Positions 1 through 9,603 of a stretch of 64,000 nt of DNA are shown here, piece by piece. The stretch spans positions 124,001 to 188,000 of the forward strand of contig JAKLJL010000003.1 in the NCBI GenBank assembly GCA_023151185.1, in the 5' to 3' direction. Below the pieces are notes generated by a model that made no database searches, was not told where the DNA came from, and was given only the letters and a program-made list of their open reading frames with translations. The DNA comes from Bacteroidota bacterium. Its GTDB lineage: Bacteria > Bacteroidota > JABWAT01. Position numbers and translations under genes: made by a program. The stretch's first letter is position 1; each line of letters begins with the position of its first letter.

Positions 1-2521
1 GTCCGGCTTTGGCAAGACTAAACCGGATGGAAGTTTCGGGGTTAAACGGATTCGGGAATGCCGGAGATAAGGAAAAACCGGCCTCCTGTGACACAACGGT
101 CAGAGGTTGTGAGCAGAGGCTGTTGCCGTCTGTATCTTTTTGAACCAGCCGGTAACAGACCATTCCGGAGCGCCAGCCGGGAGAGTGGGCATAGTGGTAG
201 GCGGTCGGTCGGGTGGTCGTTCCCTTTCCTGGAACAAAACCGGCTGTCTGCCAGGGTTCCTGTCCTGCTGCATCCCGGAATTGAATTTCAAAACCATAAT
301 TGTTCTTTTCGGACACGGTTTCCCACCGGAGGTGAACTTCCGGGAAGGAAACGGAAGCAGAAAATCCGGTCAGCTCTACCGGAAGGGTGTTTTCGTCGTA
401 AACCAGCCCGAAATAAGATTTGGATTCACCGCCAAACTGAGTGAATTCACCACCGGCATACAACCCGGATCCGGCTGCCTCAAGGGCATAAACCACATCA
501 TTGGTTGCCGGGACCCAGGAAACAGATGTCCCGGTTGCAGGATCCAGGCCGGCGAGGCGTGCCTGGCCGGCACCGCCAATCCTGGAGAAGGCACCGCCAG
601 CAAAGATCACCGAGGTGCCCGGGTACAGGCACCTCACCTCACCGTTTGCGTTGGGATTCCAGGCATCAGGAACACCGGTCGTTTTGTTGATGGCGGCAAT
701 CCGGTTCCGGATCTGCCCGCCAACGGTGGTAAAGGTTCCGCCGGCATAGATCAGTTCACCTCTGAGAATCAGGGCATAAACGATCCGGCTGGCGGTGATG
801 GAGGGGTTCCAGCCGGTTACTGTTCCTTCACTGTTGATTTCGGCAAGTCCGTTCCGGGTTGTTCCGCCGACAGAAGAAAACGATCCGCCGGCAAATACTG
901 AAATTCCGTCCGAAACCAGAGAGTAAACCGTTCCGTTGACGTTCGGATCCCAGGCCGTTACGGCTCCGGTTCCCGGATCAATGGCCGCCAGTTTGCTGCG
1001 GGAAAGTCCGCCAACGGTAGTAAAGTCACCACCGGCCAGAATTCCGGCAGGGCCGGAATAAATACACCTGACAATTCCGTTTGCTGACGGATTCCAGGAC
1101 GAAACCGCACCGGTTTCTGAGGATACTGACGCCAGGTACCGGCGGTTCTGTCCGCCAACCTGGGTAAAGGATCCGCCAAGATAAACCGTATTTCCCAAAA
1201 GGGTGAGTGAATTCACCGAATAGCTGACATCCGGATTCCAGCCGGTTGCTTCGCCGGTCAGCAGATCGAGTGCAGCAGCATTATTTCTCGGAATCCCGCC
1301 GGCACCTGAAAAACTTCCGCCGATCATAACCTGCCCGCCGGTAGCCGCCAGGCTGTAAACCTGCCCGAACGGATTCGGATTCCAGGTTGTGACAGTTGCA
1401 GAAGTCACATCAAAACTAACCGCATTATTCCGCATGACACTCGGATTTCCGGCATAGGAAAACGAGCCGCCGGCATAAACCTTGGTCCCGTCTGTTGCCA
1501 GACAAAGTGCATATCCCGAGGTAATCAGACCGTTCCAGGCAGTAGCCAGCCCATTGTAGAGTTCCAGTTTGGCTACATAGTTTCTCGTCTGTCCGCCAAT
1601 TGTGGTGAAATATCCGGCAGCAAAAACGGTTCCCGATGGGCCGGGACACAAGGCATAGACCGAACTGTTGGCCGTCGGATTAAACCAGGTGGTTGTCAGG
1701 TCAGCAGTGCTGTACAGCATGGTCAGGTAGGATCGGTTCTGTCCGGCTACAGTTGTAAATTCACCGCCTGCCAACAGATAGTTATCATCGTTATACGGGT
1801 TCAGGAGACACCTGACCCGGTTGTTCGGATTCGGTTTCCAGGCGGTCAGTGCACCGGTTGACCGGACGAAACTGGCCAGATAACTTCTGGATTCTCCGGC
1901 AATGGAGGTAAAATTTCCGCCGGCAAACAGGTGGACTGAATTCTGTGCCAGGGCATAGACACTTCCGGTCGGAGCCGGCGTCCAGGAGGTTACTGTCCCG
2001 GTAGTCAGGGAAACGGAACCGAGATATGCCCGTGACAATCCGCCAAGAAAGGTGAAGGCTCCGCCGATGATCAGATCCTGCCCGGAAACCAGGAGGGAAT
2101 ACACGGCTCCGTCTGAATCCGGATTCCAGGCCGGATCCACAGACAGGTCAGAAAAAAGATGAGCCAGCCGGTTTCTCGGGAGTCCGCCGATTTTGGTAAA
2201 ATCACCTCCCAGATACCAGCCGCCCGTGCCATCCGGAACCACACACCGGATCAGTCCGTTTACAACCGGCATCCGGTCATCCAGAGTCCCGGTATCTCCG
2301 CCGGTTAATAGTCCGCTGCCCGTGGGTGGCCCGACGTAGGTGAACTTTCCGCCAAGAAAAAGAGAAGATTCACTGCGGGTCATGGTGTAAACGGGTCCGT
2401 TGGTTACCCAGAAGGACTCATTGATCACCTGTCCCTGAACAATACCGGAAGCAAGTCCAACAGATAAAACCATACCGGCTTTTATTAAAGATAAAAATGT
2501 CGGTTTATTTACCGGAGCCAT
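1..2521 (-). CDS. Secreted 14-repeat beta-propeller-like protein with T9SS sorting domain (C-terminus cut by window edge)
   Basis: Read from the ATG at 2521 the frame stays open for 840 codons to the window edge, so only the last residues are missing. A signal peptide (about residues 1-30, hydrophobic core around KAGMVLSVGLASGIVQG) is followed by 14 copies of a 45-55 residue repeat with the core xxGGxFTxxGGxxRxxLA, then a TG(A)VTxWNP segment, and the next VYxL strand. This resembles delta-60/DUF5122 propeller repeats. After the repeats comes a beta-sandwich stretch (PVELTGFSASV) and the start of a type IX secretion sorting domain, AFPNPFNPETSIRFSL. Expected location is the cell surface or outside. 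Binding partner unknown. Several shorter open frames on both strands here are shadows. Confidence 0.85.
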   Translation of the reverse strand, partial: MAPVNKPTFLSLIKAGMVLSVGLASGIVQGQVINESFWVTNGPVYTMTRSESSLFLGGKFTYVGPPTGSGLLTGGDTGTLDDRMPVVNGLIRCVVPDGTGGWYLGGDFTKIGGLPRNRLAHLFSDLSVDPAWNPDSDGAVYSLLVSGQDLIIGGAFTFLGGLSRAYLGSVSLTTGTVTSWTPAPTGSVYALAQNSVHLFAGGNFTSIAGESRSYLASFVRSTGALTAWKPNPNNRVRCLLNPYNDDNYLLAGGEFTTVAGQNRSYLTMLYSTADLTTTWFNPTANSSVYALCPGPSGTVFAAGYFTTIGGQTRNYVAKLELYNGLATAWNGLITSGYALCLATDGTKVYAGGSFSYAGNPSVMRNNAVSFDVTSATVTTWNPNPFGQVYSLAATGGQVMIGGSFSGAGGIPRNNAAALDLLTGEATGWNPDVSYSVNSLTLLGNTVYLGGSFTQVGGQNRRYLASVSSETGAVSSWNPSANGIVRCIYSGPAGILAGGDFTTVGGLSRSKLAAIDPGTGAVTAWDPNVNGTVYSLVSDGISVFAGGSFSSVGGTTRNGLAEINSEGTVTGWNPSITASRIVYALILRGELIYAGGTFTTVGGQIRNRIAAINKTTGVPDAWNPNANGEVRCLYPGTSVIFAGGAFSRIGGAGQARLAGLDPATGTSVSWVPATNDVVYALEAAGSGLYAGGEFTQFGGESKSYFGLVYDENTLPVELTGFSASVSFPEVHLRWETVSEKNNYGFEIQFRDAAGQEPWQTAGFVPGKGTTTRPTAYHYAHSPGWRSGMVCYRLVQKDTDGNSLCSQPLTVVSQEAGFSLSPAFPNPFNPETSIRFSLAKAG

Positions 2522-2558
2522 TTTGATGTTCCTTTCAGTCCTCACTCACAGGATAAAA

Positions 2559-3287
2559 TTAAAAGCGGTAACCGATTCCCAGATTCAGGGTTCCGAAATG
2601 GAACCAGGTATCGAGAAGAGTGGTCAGTTCACTCTCAGACGCATCGGCAAAGGACTGCATTTCCTTGCTTCTGAACGTTTCGTTGCCGTTGGTAGTAATC
2701 CGGGCCGCCGAATGGAAGGTATAAAATCCGGTTACCGAGACAGTGGGAACCCAATGCTTTTCGATAACCCACTCATAGCCCAGCCGGGCCTGAACCTGGT
2801 GGACGGAGGCTTCGAGGCCCAGTTCGTTCTTTGGGTTTTCCGCAGCCGGAAGCTTTCTCCCGGTCCCTGAAGAAATCTGGTTTGCCGGGGCGACCCCGCC
2901 GCCAAGAGTGAAGTATTGATACCCGCCGGAAAGGGTGAACCCCCAGGTTTTGAAGGGTTTCCATCCGCCGCTGACGCCGAGCACCAGAGAATTGGCGAGG
3001 GCCGACTGAATGAGTTCAGCTTCCTCGGTACTGAGGGCCCCCATTTTCTCAATGGCGAAGAGAATGGACGTCAGATAAAATTCTGGCATATAGCCGGCTT
3101 CGGCAGTGATACCCAGTCCGTTTGACCAGCGGGAGGTCAGTTCTCCGCCGGCAGTCAGTGGCAGACGGGTCATTCCGGTGACGGTGATTTCGTCAGGGAA
3201 GTAAGAGAGTGCGGTTTGGGAAAAGCTGCCGGCAGGTGCAGAAAGCAACAGTACGGCAGAAAAAAAAAGAGGTCTGAGTAAAGTCAT
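2559..3287 (-). CDS. Exported protein, probable outer-membrane beta-barrel
   Basis: Family not recognised. The 242-residue protein starts with a clear signal peptide (MTLLRPLFFSAVLLLSAPAGSFSQ). It continues as alternating short amphipathic strands rich in aromatic and glycine residues (GGYQYFTLGGG, FHFGTLNLGIGYRF) and ends in a C-terminal Phe, as outer-membrane barrels do. The starting ATG lies 8 bases after the stop of the upstream gene at 3296-3721, so the two are probably cotranscribed. The propeller gene follows 37 bases downstream on the same strand. Barrel topology is inferred from the strand pattern only. Confidence 0.6.
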   Translation of the reverse strand: MTLLRPLFFSAVLLLSAPAGSFSQTALSYFPDEITVTGMTRLPLTAGGELTSRWSNGLGITAEAGYMPEFYLTSILFAIEKMGALSTEEAELIQSALANSLVLGVSGGWKPFKTWGFTLSGGYQYFTLGGGVAPANQISSGTGRKLPAAENPKNELGLEASVHQVQARLGYEWVIEKHWVPTVSVTGFYTFHSAARITTNGNETFRSKEMQSFADASESELTTLLDTWFHFGTLNLGIGYRF

Positions 3288-3295
3288 GGCGGGTC

Positions 3296-3721
3296 TCAGT
3301 AATTTTTCCGGTTAATCATCATAGCCTGATGTAAAAACACATCCGGATCTGCATCTGTCATCAGGTCGGGGCCGTTGGGCCGAAGGATCCGGGTAAGTCC
3401 TGTAATCCGTTCTTCAAAAAAGAAATATTGTTCTTCGGTATAAAAATCGGTTCTGAGAATAAAGTCATACCGGCTGCCGGAATTCCACGGCATTGAGAGC
3501 AGCAGGTATCCCCCGATCAATTTCCGCCGGGCAGCTTCATTCATCAGCGGAACCCGGTTTAATTCCAGATAGTAAATGGCTTCCTCCCAGCGGTTACTTT
3601 TTACTTTGAAGTATTCGGTAGTCGTGTAAAGAGGCGTCCCGTTTGTGGCCGGAACGAAGGTATCGCCGCCCAGATACAGGCAGGCTTGTCTTGTGTTGGG
3701 TTCGGGGTAAAGGGTGGTCAT
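3296..3721 (-). CDS. Unknown 141-residue protein
   Basis: No family recognised and no signal peptide seen. The sequence is rich in aromatic and charged residues (RWEEAIYYLELNR, DFYTEEQYFFFEERITGL) and looks like a soluble alpha/beta protein. The ATG at 3721 has only a weak ribosome-binding site (ACGGA). It sits just after a hairpin terminator that closes the upstream lipoprotein gene, so this gene probably has its own start signal or depends on readthrough. It is spaced 8 bases from the barrel-like gene downstream. Confidence 0.55.
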   Translation of the reverse strand: MTTLYPEPNTRQACLYLGGDTFVPATNGTPLYTTTEYFKVKSNRWEEAIYYLELNRVPLMNEAARRKLIGGYLLLSMPWNSGSRYDFILRTDFYTEEQYFFFEERITGLTRILRPNGPDLMTDADPDVFLHQAMMINRKNY

Positions 3722-3733
3722 GGTTTTTTCCGT

Positions 3734-3769
3734 AAAAATTCAGGAGCCGGCAGGCAAGAACCGGCTCCT
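3734..3769 (-). terminator. Intrinsic terminator after the 3798-4676 lipoprotein gene
   Basis: A 9-bp perfect stem (AGGAGCCGG / CCGGCTCCT at 3742-3750 and 3761-3769) with a 10-base loop. On the minus strand it is followed by a T run (plus-strand A run at 3734-3738). Confidence 0.7.
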
Positions 3770-3797
3770 CAGGGCCATCTGGTTGTCGTTTGCTCGC

Positions 3798-4676
3798 TTA
3801 GTCGTCAGCCCTGGTGATTGTTTTGGTTTCAAGGTTCAGCAGGAAGGTATAACCGCCAACGGTAATGGTGACTGAACTGGTTCCGGCGAAGGTGATTTTT
3901 GCCGTTGTACTGACGGTTTTCCCGTTTTCAGCCGTCGTATCGGTGAATGAATGGGCAAAGGTATGCGATACGGTGTAATCTGCGCTTCCGCTGATGGGGA
4001 AGGGGCTGGTGTCAGATGATTTCGGAAAGGTAATTGCGGTATAGGTAAAGGTCAGTTTGGAACTGGCTTCCTGTGTTTTGCCGGTCAAACCGGTCCAGGA
4101 AGAAAAAGTCGAGTCGGCACCTGATCCTGAGACCACAACCTGGGTGGCGCTTTCATTTACACCGGTCAGGGTTATGGTGGTGGTGAGGTCACTTCTCAGA
4201 GTCTGCCTGTTGGCACTTTGGTAGGTTCCGGTTCTGGAAAGGGAAAGTGAGCCGGCAATGGTCCATTTCATCGAGTAAGTCGACAGGGTTGTATTTCCCT
4301 TGACATAGATAGTCTGCTTTTTCCCGCTTTTATTGTAGAGGTACAGCGAATAGGTAAAAGCCCCTTTGGGTTTGGTGACGGAAATAAACCAGGAAGAGTC
4401 GGCTGAATTGAACTGAAGCGGTATCGTGTCACCGGCAGCCAGTTTTCCCAGTCCGTCGCCGGGCAGGTTCACCAGTTTTCCGGTTTGTGCAAACTGAACG
4501 GCATCCTGCCAGGCCAGTTCATTGGTGATGTAATCTGCCGAAATATTCTCGGCAATGCTCTGGGCCCGTTCCTCAGAAAAGGCGGCCTTTGCTTCTTCCT
4601 TATCCACTTTTCCGCAGCCGGAAAGGGCCAGACCGAGGCTCAGGGAAACGGCTGAAAGTTTTAATCCTGTCGTCAT
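3798..4676 (-). CDS. Beta-rich lipoprotein (paralogue of the 32189-32986 protein)
   Basis: The 292-residue protein begins at ATG 4676, chosen because GGAG lies just upstream and the lipoprotein signal starts there; a longer open frame reaches 4739. Signal and lipobox end in LALSGC (Cys21). After a short charged helix the protein is a Ser/Thr-rich all-beta sequence. Its pattern matches the lipoprotein at 32189-32986: KGAFTYSLYLYN versus KGPFTISLYRK, and a C-terminal strand pair ITFAGTSSVTITV..FLLNLETKTI versus VTFNGTATPDVLI..VKINLTTGEV. Family function unknown; expected in the outer-membrane or periplasmic lipoprotein pool. It is divergent from the response regulator. Confidence 0.7.
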   Translation of the reverse strand: MTTGLKLSAVSLSLGLALSGCGKVDKEEAKAAFSEERAQSIAENISADYITNELAWQDAVQFAQTGKLVNLPGDGLGKLAAGDTIPLQFNSADSSWFISVTKPKGAFTYSLYLYNKSGKKQTIYVKGNTTLSTYSMKWTIAGSLSLSRTGTYQSANRQTLRSDLTTTITLTGVNESATQVVVSGSGADSTFSSWTGLTGKTQEASSKLTFTYTAITFPKSSDTSPFPISGSADYTVSHTFAHSFTDTTAENGKTVSTTAKITFAGTSSVTITVGGYTFLLNLETKTITRADD

Positions 4677-4904
4677 GCAAATCTCCATTTTTTGTGTGGA
4701 AGCAAAATTCCCGCTGCGGTGTTTCCGAAAATTGCCCAAAGTGTTTCAAAATCGTTACAGACCCGATTTTGGCGGATTTTGAGACGCCGGTCACACCCGG
4801 AATTCCAAGTTGTTACCAAACTGTTTCAGGACTTTTTCGTTTGGGTTACAACCCGCCATTTTGTTTTTTTCAGTGGTATCTTGCAGAAAACCCGGAGGTT
4901 GGAA

Positions 4905-5618
4905 GTGTCATTGTCCCATGGGAAAATTCTGGTCGTTGAAGATGATCAGCAGCTCAGATCCATTATTTCTGAACGGCTTCAGGATGAAGGATTTACGGTT
5001 CTTGCCCTTCCCGACGGACGGACTCTTCTGCAGCAGGTCGGGCAGTTTCTGCCGGATGTCGTTATTCTGGATGTGATGCTGCCGGATATTTCCGGGTTTG
5101 ACCTTTGCCGGATGGTCCGTGAGAAAAATCCCCTGCTGCCGGTGGTGATGCTGACCAGCCGTGAATCTGAGATTGACCGGGTCCGCGGACTCGAAATGGG
5201 TGCCGATGATTACGTCACCAAGCCGTTTTCCTACTATGAACTGATCGCCCGCATCCGCACGAACCTGCGGCGTCAGCGGGCTCTTTCCGTCCCGCAGCCT
5301 TCCGGCCAGGTGCTGGTATTTAAAGGAATTGAACTGAACCGGGAAACCAGGGAAGTCAGGGTCAGGGGGCAGGAAGTGGTTCTGACAGCTACCGAATTTG
5401 ATCTGCTTGAATTGTTTATTCAGAACCCGAACCGGGTTTTTACACGGGCACAGCTTCTGCAGATGGTCTGGAAGGAACCCGGGCAGAATTTTGACCGGGC
5501 CGTGGATACGGCTGTTACCCGGCTGAGATCCAAAATCGAACAAACCCCCTCCGACCCCGAATACATCCGGACGATCTGGGGCATCGGCTATAAACTGACT
5601 CCGGGTAAGGACGAATGA
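4905..5618 (+). CDS. OmpR/PhoB-family response regulator
   Basis: DNA-binding output protein of a two-component system, 237 residues. The receiver domain occupies about residues 4-120, with the phospho-acceptor Asp56 in VVILDVMLPD and the conserved Lys in YVTKPF. The C-terminal winged helix (about 140-235) carries TATEFDLLELF and the recognition-region residues AVDTAVTRLRSKIE. The chosen start is GTG 4905, because GGAGG lies six bases before it and the domain begins directly after; the longer open frame from 4692 adds sequence unlike any receiver. Its stop overlaps the start of the kinase gene by ATGA, so the two are translationally coupled. Confidence 0.93.
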   Translation: MSLSHGKILVVEDDQQLRSIISERLQDEGFTVLALPDGRTLLQQVGQFLPDVVILDVMLPDISGFDLCRMVREKNPLLPVVMLTSRESEIDRVRGLEMGADDYVTKPFSYYELIARIRTNLRRQRALSVPQPSGQVLVFKGIELNRETREVRVRGQEVVLTATEFDLLELFIQNPNRVFTRAQLLQMVWKEPGQNFDRAVDTAVTRLRSKIEQTPSDPEYIRTIWGIGYKLTPGKDE

Positions 5619-7147
5619 AATCCCGGTCATTGTCCCGCATTCTGTACACCCGGCTGCTGATCCTGTTTCTGGCTGGAACGGGAATTACCTTTATCGGATT
5701 CTTCATCCTGACCTATACGACCATCCGCGATTCGGTTCATCAGGCCCTGATCTATAAGCTGAAATGGGCTGCCCGGATGGCAGACGGTGCCCCGCAGGAT
5801 TCGATCCGGCGGGCCTTTTCCGCCGAAGAAAAAAAACACCTGACGGGAATGCTGAAAGATACCCTCTGGGTTTATGACCGGAATTTCGTTCTGGCGGATA
5901 CCGTTTACCCGAGTGTGTATGAAGCCCGGTCCATGGTTTTTCTGAACTGGATTATTGAACGGGAATCCATTACCAAAATGGATATGTCGCCTTTCCGGCC
6001 GGATACTCTGGTCCCCGAGGAAGTCTTTTTCCGGTACGAAGGATTGTTTTCCCTGCACGGACTTCCCCGTAAAAGTATTGCCATCACACCGGTAACCGAT
6101 CCGGAAGGCCGGGTTTCGGGATATCTGGTTCTGTCGCCTTTTATTAAAACCAGTGCCGATGGCATCTTTATTCCGTTTCAATCCCGCCTTTACCTGTTTT
6201 TTCTGTTTCTTGCTGTGAACATGGCTGCCGCCTGGTTTCTTTCCCGGCTGATGCAGAAACGGCTGCTGAGTCCGGTTATGGCGCTGCAGGAGCCGCTGCA
6301 GAAAATCGGATCAGGGGAGTACGGCACCACACTGGCGCCGGTTGGGTATCAGGAGCTGGATCCGCTGATTACTACCCTGAATCAGATGAGTGACCGAATC
6401 CGGCTGCAGATTTCACAGCTTCAGGAAACCCACCGGTTCCAGGAAGAACTCATTGCCAATGTGTCGCACGATGTAAAAACACCGCTGGCCAATATTGTGG
6501 CGTATCTGGAATATATCCTTGACCGGTCGGATGCGGGACTGGATGAGTGGACCTACACCCGGCTGAAAGTGGCCCTGACCGAAGCTCAGTACCTTCAGAA
6601 ACTGATCGCCGATCTTACCGATCTGACCCGGCTTGAAAACAACCAGATCGATCTTCACCGGGAAGTGATCTGGCTGCCCGAACTGCTGCATGAACTGGGG
6701 ACTTCTTTCCGGGGATCCTGTGAAGAACGGGGGATTGAGTTTGTCATTCAGTCTCATCCGGAAGTCGGCGAGTTTGAGACCGATTCCCTCCGGCTGATTC
6801 AGATCATCCGGAATCTGTTTCAGAATGCCCTCAGACATACACCGCCGGGGGGAAAGATATTCCTGAAAGCCCGGCCCGCAGGAAACCGGGTGGTGATCGA
6901 CGTCGAAGATACCGGCGAGGGAATCCGGAAAGAAGACATTCCGCTGATCTTTAACCGGTTCTACAAAAAGTCGGCTTCCCGCACCCGGGAAAAGGAATCG
7001 GGTTCCGGCCTCGGACTTTACATTACCAAAGGCTGGGTCACAGCCATGGGCGGTGTTATTTCGGTTACTTCAGAGCCCCGGTTCGGGACCATTTTTACGG
7101 TGGATCTGCCGGTCGCGGGAGCCGGCAGCACCGGGCACCCGGCCTGA
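5615..7147 (+). CDS. Membrane sensor histidine kinase
   Basis: Partner kinase of the preceding regulator, 510 residues. Two transmembrane helices (about 11-40 and 189-208) bracket a roughly 150-residue periplasmic sensor region of unknown ligand. A HAMP linker follows, then the dimerisation domain with phospho-accepting His285 in VSHDVKTPLANI. The ATP-binding domain has the N box (IIRNLFQNALRH), G1 box (DVEDTGEGI), F box (FNRFYKK) and G2 box (GSGLGLYI). All catalytic motifs are intact. It overlaps the regulator gene by four bases and is followed by a strong hairpin terminator. Confidence 0.95.
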   Translation: MKSRSLSRILYTRLLILFLAGTGITFIGFFILTYTTIRDSVHQALIYKLKWAARMADGAPQDSIRRAFSAEEKKHLTGMLKDTLWVYDRNFVLADTVYPSVYEARSMVFLNWIIERESITKMDMSPFRPDTLVPEEVFFRYEGLFSLHGLPRKSIAITPVTDPEGRVSGYLVLSPFIKTSADGIFIPFQSRLYLFFLFLAVNMAAAWFLSRLMQKRLLSPVMALQEPLQKIGSGEYGTTLAPVGYQELDPLITTLNQMSDRIRLQISQLQETHRFQEELIANVSHDVKTPLANIVAYLEYILDRSDAGLDEWTYTRLKVALTEAQYLQKLIADLTDLTRLENNQIDLHREVIWLPELLHELGTSFRGSCEERGIEFVIQSHPEVGEFETDSLRLIQIIRNLFQNALRHTPPGGKIFLKARPAGNRVVIDVEDTGEGIRKEDIPLIFNRFYKKSASRTREKESGSGLGLYITKGWVTAMGGVISVTSEPRFGTIFTVDLPVAGAGSTGHPA

Positions 7148-7172
7148 TCGGGACCTTCACGCTTCAGGACAC

Positions 7173-7207
7173 AAAAAAACCCGTTTTCAGACGGGTTTTT
7201 TTGTTTT
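7173..7207. terminator. Bidirectional intrinsic terminator
   Basis: A-run, stem AAAACCCGT / ACGGGTTTT and T-run at 7173-7207, between the convergent kinase gene and nrdA. The flanking A and T runs let it act in both directions. Confidence 0.85.
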
Positions 7208-7236
7208 GACCGCAGACTAAAGGAGAGACACAGCGG

Positions 7237-9603
7237 TCAGCTTGAACAGGCCTCACAGGCATCGGGGTTGTCGAGTGAACAGGAAATATTGCTGTAATTT
7301 TCTTCTTCGCCGGCCGTCTCTGCTGCCGGTTCGGCAACCGGTTCCCGTTCAATCGTAAATTTCACCGCATCGGCAGCCGCCTTGGTCCGCAGATAGTACA
7401 TTCCGGTTTTAAGTCCGGCTTTCCAGGCATAAAAATGCATGGAGGTCAACTTGGCAAAATTGGCATTTTCAATGAACAGGTTCAGGCTCTGGCTTTGGCA
7501 GATAAAGGCGCCGCGGTCTGCCGCCATATCAATCAGATCCTTCTGTTTGATTTCCCAGACGGTTTTATACAGAGCTTTCAGATCATCGGGGATTTCACGG
7601 ATCTGCTGGATGGAGCCGTTTCCGGCAATGATTTTGTTTTTAAGGCTTTCATTCCAGATTCCCAGATCGACCAGGTCTTTCATCAGATGCTTGTTCACAA
7701 CAGTGAATTCACCCGAAAGCACCCGGCGGGCATAAATATTGGATGTATAAGGCTCAAAACACTCATTATTTCCGAGAATCTGGCTGGTCGAGGCCGTTGG
7801 CATCGGGGCAAGAAGCAGGGAATTTCTCATCCCGTGTTTCCGGATATTTTCTTTCAGTGCCGTCCAGTTCCACCGTGGCGAAGGCGTGACATCCCACATA
7901 TCATACTGAAGAATTCCCTTGCTGGCCGGTGAGCCCGGAAATGTTTCATAAGGACCGCTTTCTCTGGCCATTTCCATGGAGGCTTCGCAGGCGGCGAAAT
8001 AAATTGTCTCGAAAATCTCTTTGTTCAGCTTCCGGGCTTCTTCACTGTCGAAGGGCATTCTGAGCAGGATGAAGGCATCTGCAAGACCCTGGATCCCGAT
8101 TCCGATCGGCCGGTGCCGCAGGTTGGAATTCCGGGCTTCGGGAACCGGATAGTAGTTCAGGTCGATAATTTTATTCAGGTTCCGGGTCACGACCTTGGTG
8201 ACGTCGTACAGTTTCGAATGATCAAAACTTCCGCCCGTGATAAACCGGGGAAGGGCAATTGAAGCCAGATTGCAGACGGCGACTTCGTCCTTGCTGGTGT
8301 ACTCAATAATCTCGGTACAGAGGTTGGAGGACCGGATCGTTCCGAGATTTTGCTGGTTCGATTTCCGGTTGGCTGAGTCCTTGTACAGCAGGTACGGAGT
8401 TCCGGTTTCGATCTGTGATTCCATGATCTGATACCACAGATCCCGGGCTTTGACGACCCGCCGGGCTTTGCCTTCAGACTCATAGGTCAAATACAGCTTT
8501 TCAAACTCGTCGCCCCAGGTATCGGGCAGATTTTTAGCTTCATTCGGGCAGAACAGTGACCAGTGTTCATCAGCTTCGACCCGTTTCATGAACAGGTCGG
8601 GAATCCAGAGGGCATAAAATAGGTCACGGGCCCGGCTTTCTTCTTTGCCGTGGTTCTTTTTCAGGTCCAGAAATTCAAAAATATCGGCATGCCAGGGTTC
8701 CAGATAAACCGCAAAGGCACCTTTTCTCTTTCCGCCGCCCTGGTCAACATACCGGGCGGTATTGTTAAATACCCGGAGCATGGGGATGATGCCGTTAGAC
8801 GTTCCGTTGGTTCCCTTGATGTAGGATCCGGTTGCCCGGATGTTGTGGATGGAGAGCCCGATGCCGCCGGCAGACTGCGAGATCAGTGCTGTTTGCTTCA
8901 GGGTTTCGTAAATACCCTCAATACTGTCATCTTTCATGGTCAGCAGGAAGCAGCTCGACATCTGGGGCTTGGGCGTTCCGGCATTGAACAGGGTTGGTGT
9001 GGCGTGGGTAAACCATTTTTCTGACAGCAGATTGTAGGTTTCAATCGCCGAGGCGATATCAGCCTTGTGGATCCCGACGGAAACCCGCATCAGCATTTGC
9101 TGGGGCCGTTCAACCACCTTGCCTTCAACTTTCAGCAGGTACGATTTTTCCAGAGTTTTAAATCCGAAATAATCGTAGCTGAAATCCCGGTCGTAAACAA
9201 TGGCCGAATTCAGTTCTTCGGCATGGGCCTGCACCACCTGATAGACATCTTCGGCAATGATTGAGGCATTTTCCCCGGACCGTTCATCGGTATACCGGTA
9301 CAGTTTTTCAATCGTTTCAGAAAAAAGCTTCGAGGTGTTTTTATGCAGGTTTGAAACGGCAATCCGGGCTGCAAGAATTGCATAATCGGGATGCCGGGTG
9401 GTCATTGAGGCACAGGTTTCTGCTGCAAGATTGTCGAGTTCGGCTGTGGTGACACCGTCGTACAATCCTTCGATGACCTTCATGGAAACCTTGATCGGGT
9501 CTACATATTTACTGTCAAGACCATAGCACAGCTTCTTGACCCGGGCTGTAATTTTATCAAAGTGAACTTCTTCTTTCCGTCCGTCACGCTTCACTACAAA
9601 CAT
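7237..9603 (-). CDS. nrdA: Class Ia ribonucleoside-diphosphate reductase, large subunit
   Basis: Reduces ribonucleoside diphosphates to deoxyribonucleotides, together with the radical-generating NrdB encoded just upstream. The 788-residue protein has an N-terminal ATP-cone ([18 protein letters not shown]..), the first active-site cysteine in PQMSSCFLL, the loop with catalytic Asn/Cys/Glu in NLCTEI, the partner cysteine in [10 protein letters not shown], the radical-relay tyrosines in GMYYLRT, and a C-terminal CxxC (DACEACSS) for re-reduction. Length is normal. The ATG overlaps the nrdB stop as TGATG. The ATP-cone suggests dATP feedback control. Confidence 0.97.
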   Translation of the reverse strand: MFVVKRDGRKEEVHFDKITARVKKLCYGLDSKYVDPIKVSMKVIEGLYDGVTTAELDNLAAETCASMTTRHPDYAILAARIAVSNLHKNTSKLFSETIEKLYRYTDERSGENASIIAEDVYQVVQAHAEELNSAIVYDRDFSYDYFGFKTLEKSYLLKVEGKVVERPQQMLMRVSVGIHKADIASAIETYNLLSEKWFTHATPTLFNAGTPKPQMSSCFLLTMKDDSIEGIYETLKQTALISQSAGGIGLSIHNIRATGSYIKGTNGTSNGIIPMLRVFNNTARYVDQGGGKRKGAFAVYLEPWHADIFEFLDLKKNHGKEESRARDLFYALWIPDLFMKRVEADEHWSLFCPNEAKNLPDTWGDEFEKLYLTYESEGKARRVVKARDLWYQIMESQIETGTPYLLYKDSANRKSNQQNLGTIRSSNLCTEIIEYTSKDEVAVCNLASIALPRFITGGSFDHSKLYDVTKVVTRNLNKIIDLNYYPVPEARNSNLRHRPIGIGIQGLADAFILLRMPFDSEEARKLNKEIFETIYFAACEASMEMARESGPYETFPGSPASKGILQYDMWDVTPSPRWNWTALKENIRKHGMRNSLLLAPMPTASTSQILGNNECFEPYTSNIYARRVLSGEFTVVNKHLMKDLVDLGIWNESLKNKIIAGNGSIQQIREIPDDLKALYKTVWEIKQKDLIDMAADRGAFICQSQSLNLFIENANFAKLTSMHFYAWKAGLKTGMYYLRTKAAADAVKFTIEREPVAEPAAETAGEEENYSNISCSLDNPDACEACSS

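Noticed and set aside
140-901. Plus-strand open frame of 253 codons
   Set aside because: Antisense to the 14-repeat propeller gene; composition and repeats are explained by that gene.
4908-5630. Minus-strand open frame of 240 codons
   Set aside because: Shadow of the response-regulator gene; no domain in its translation.
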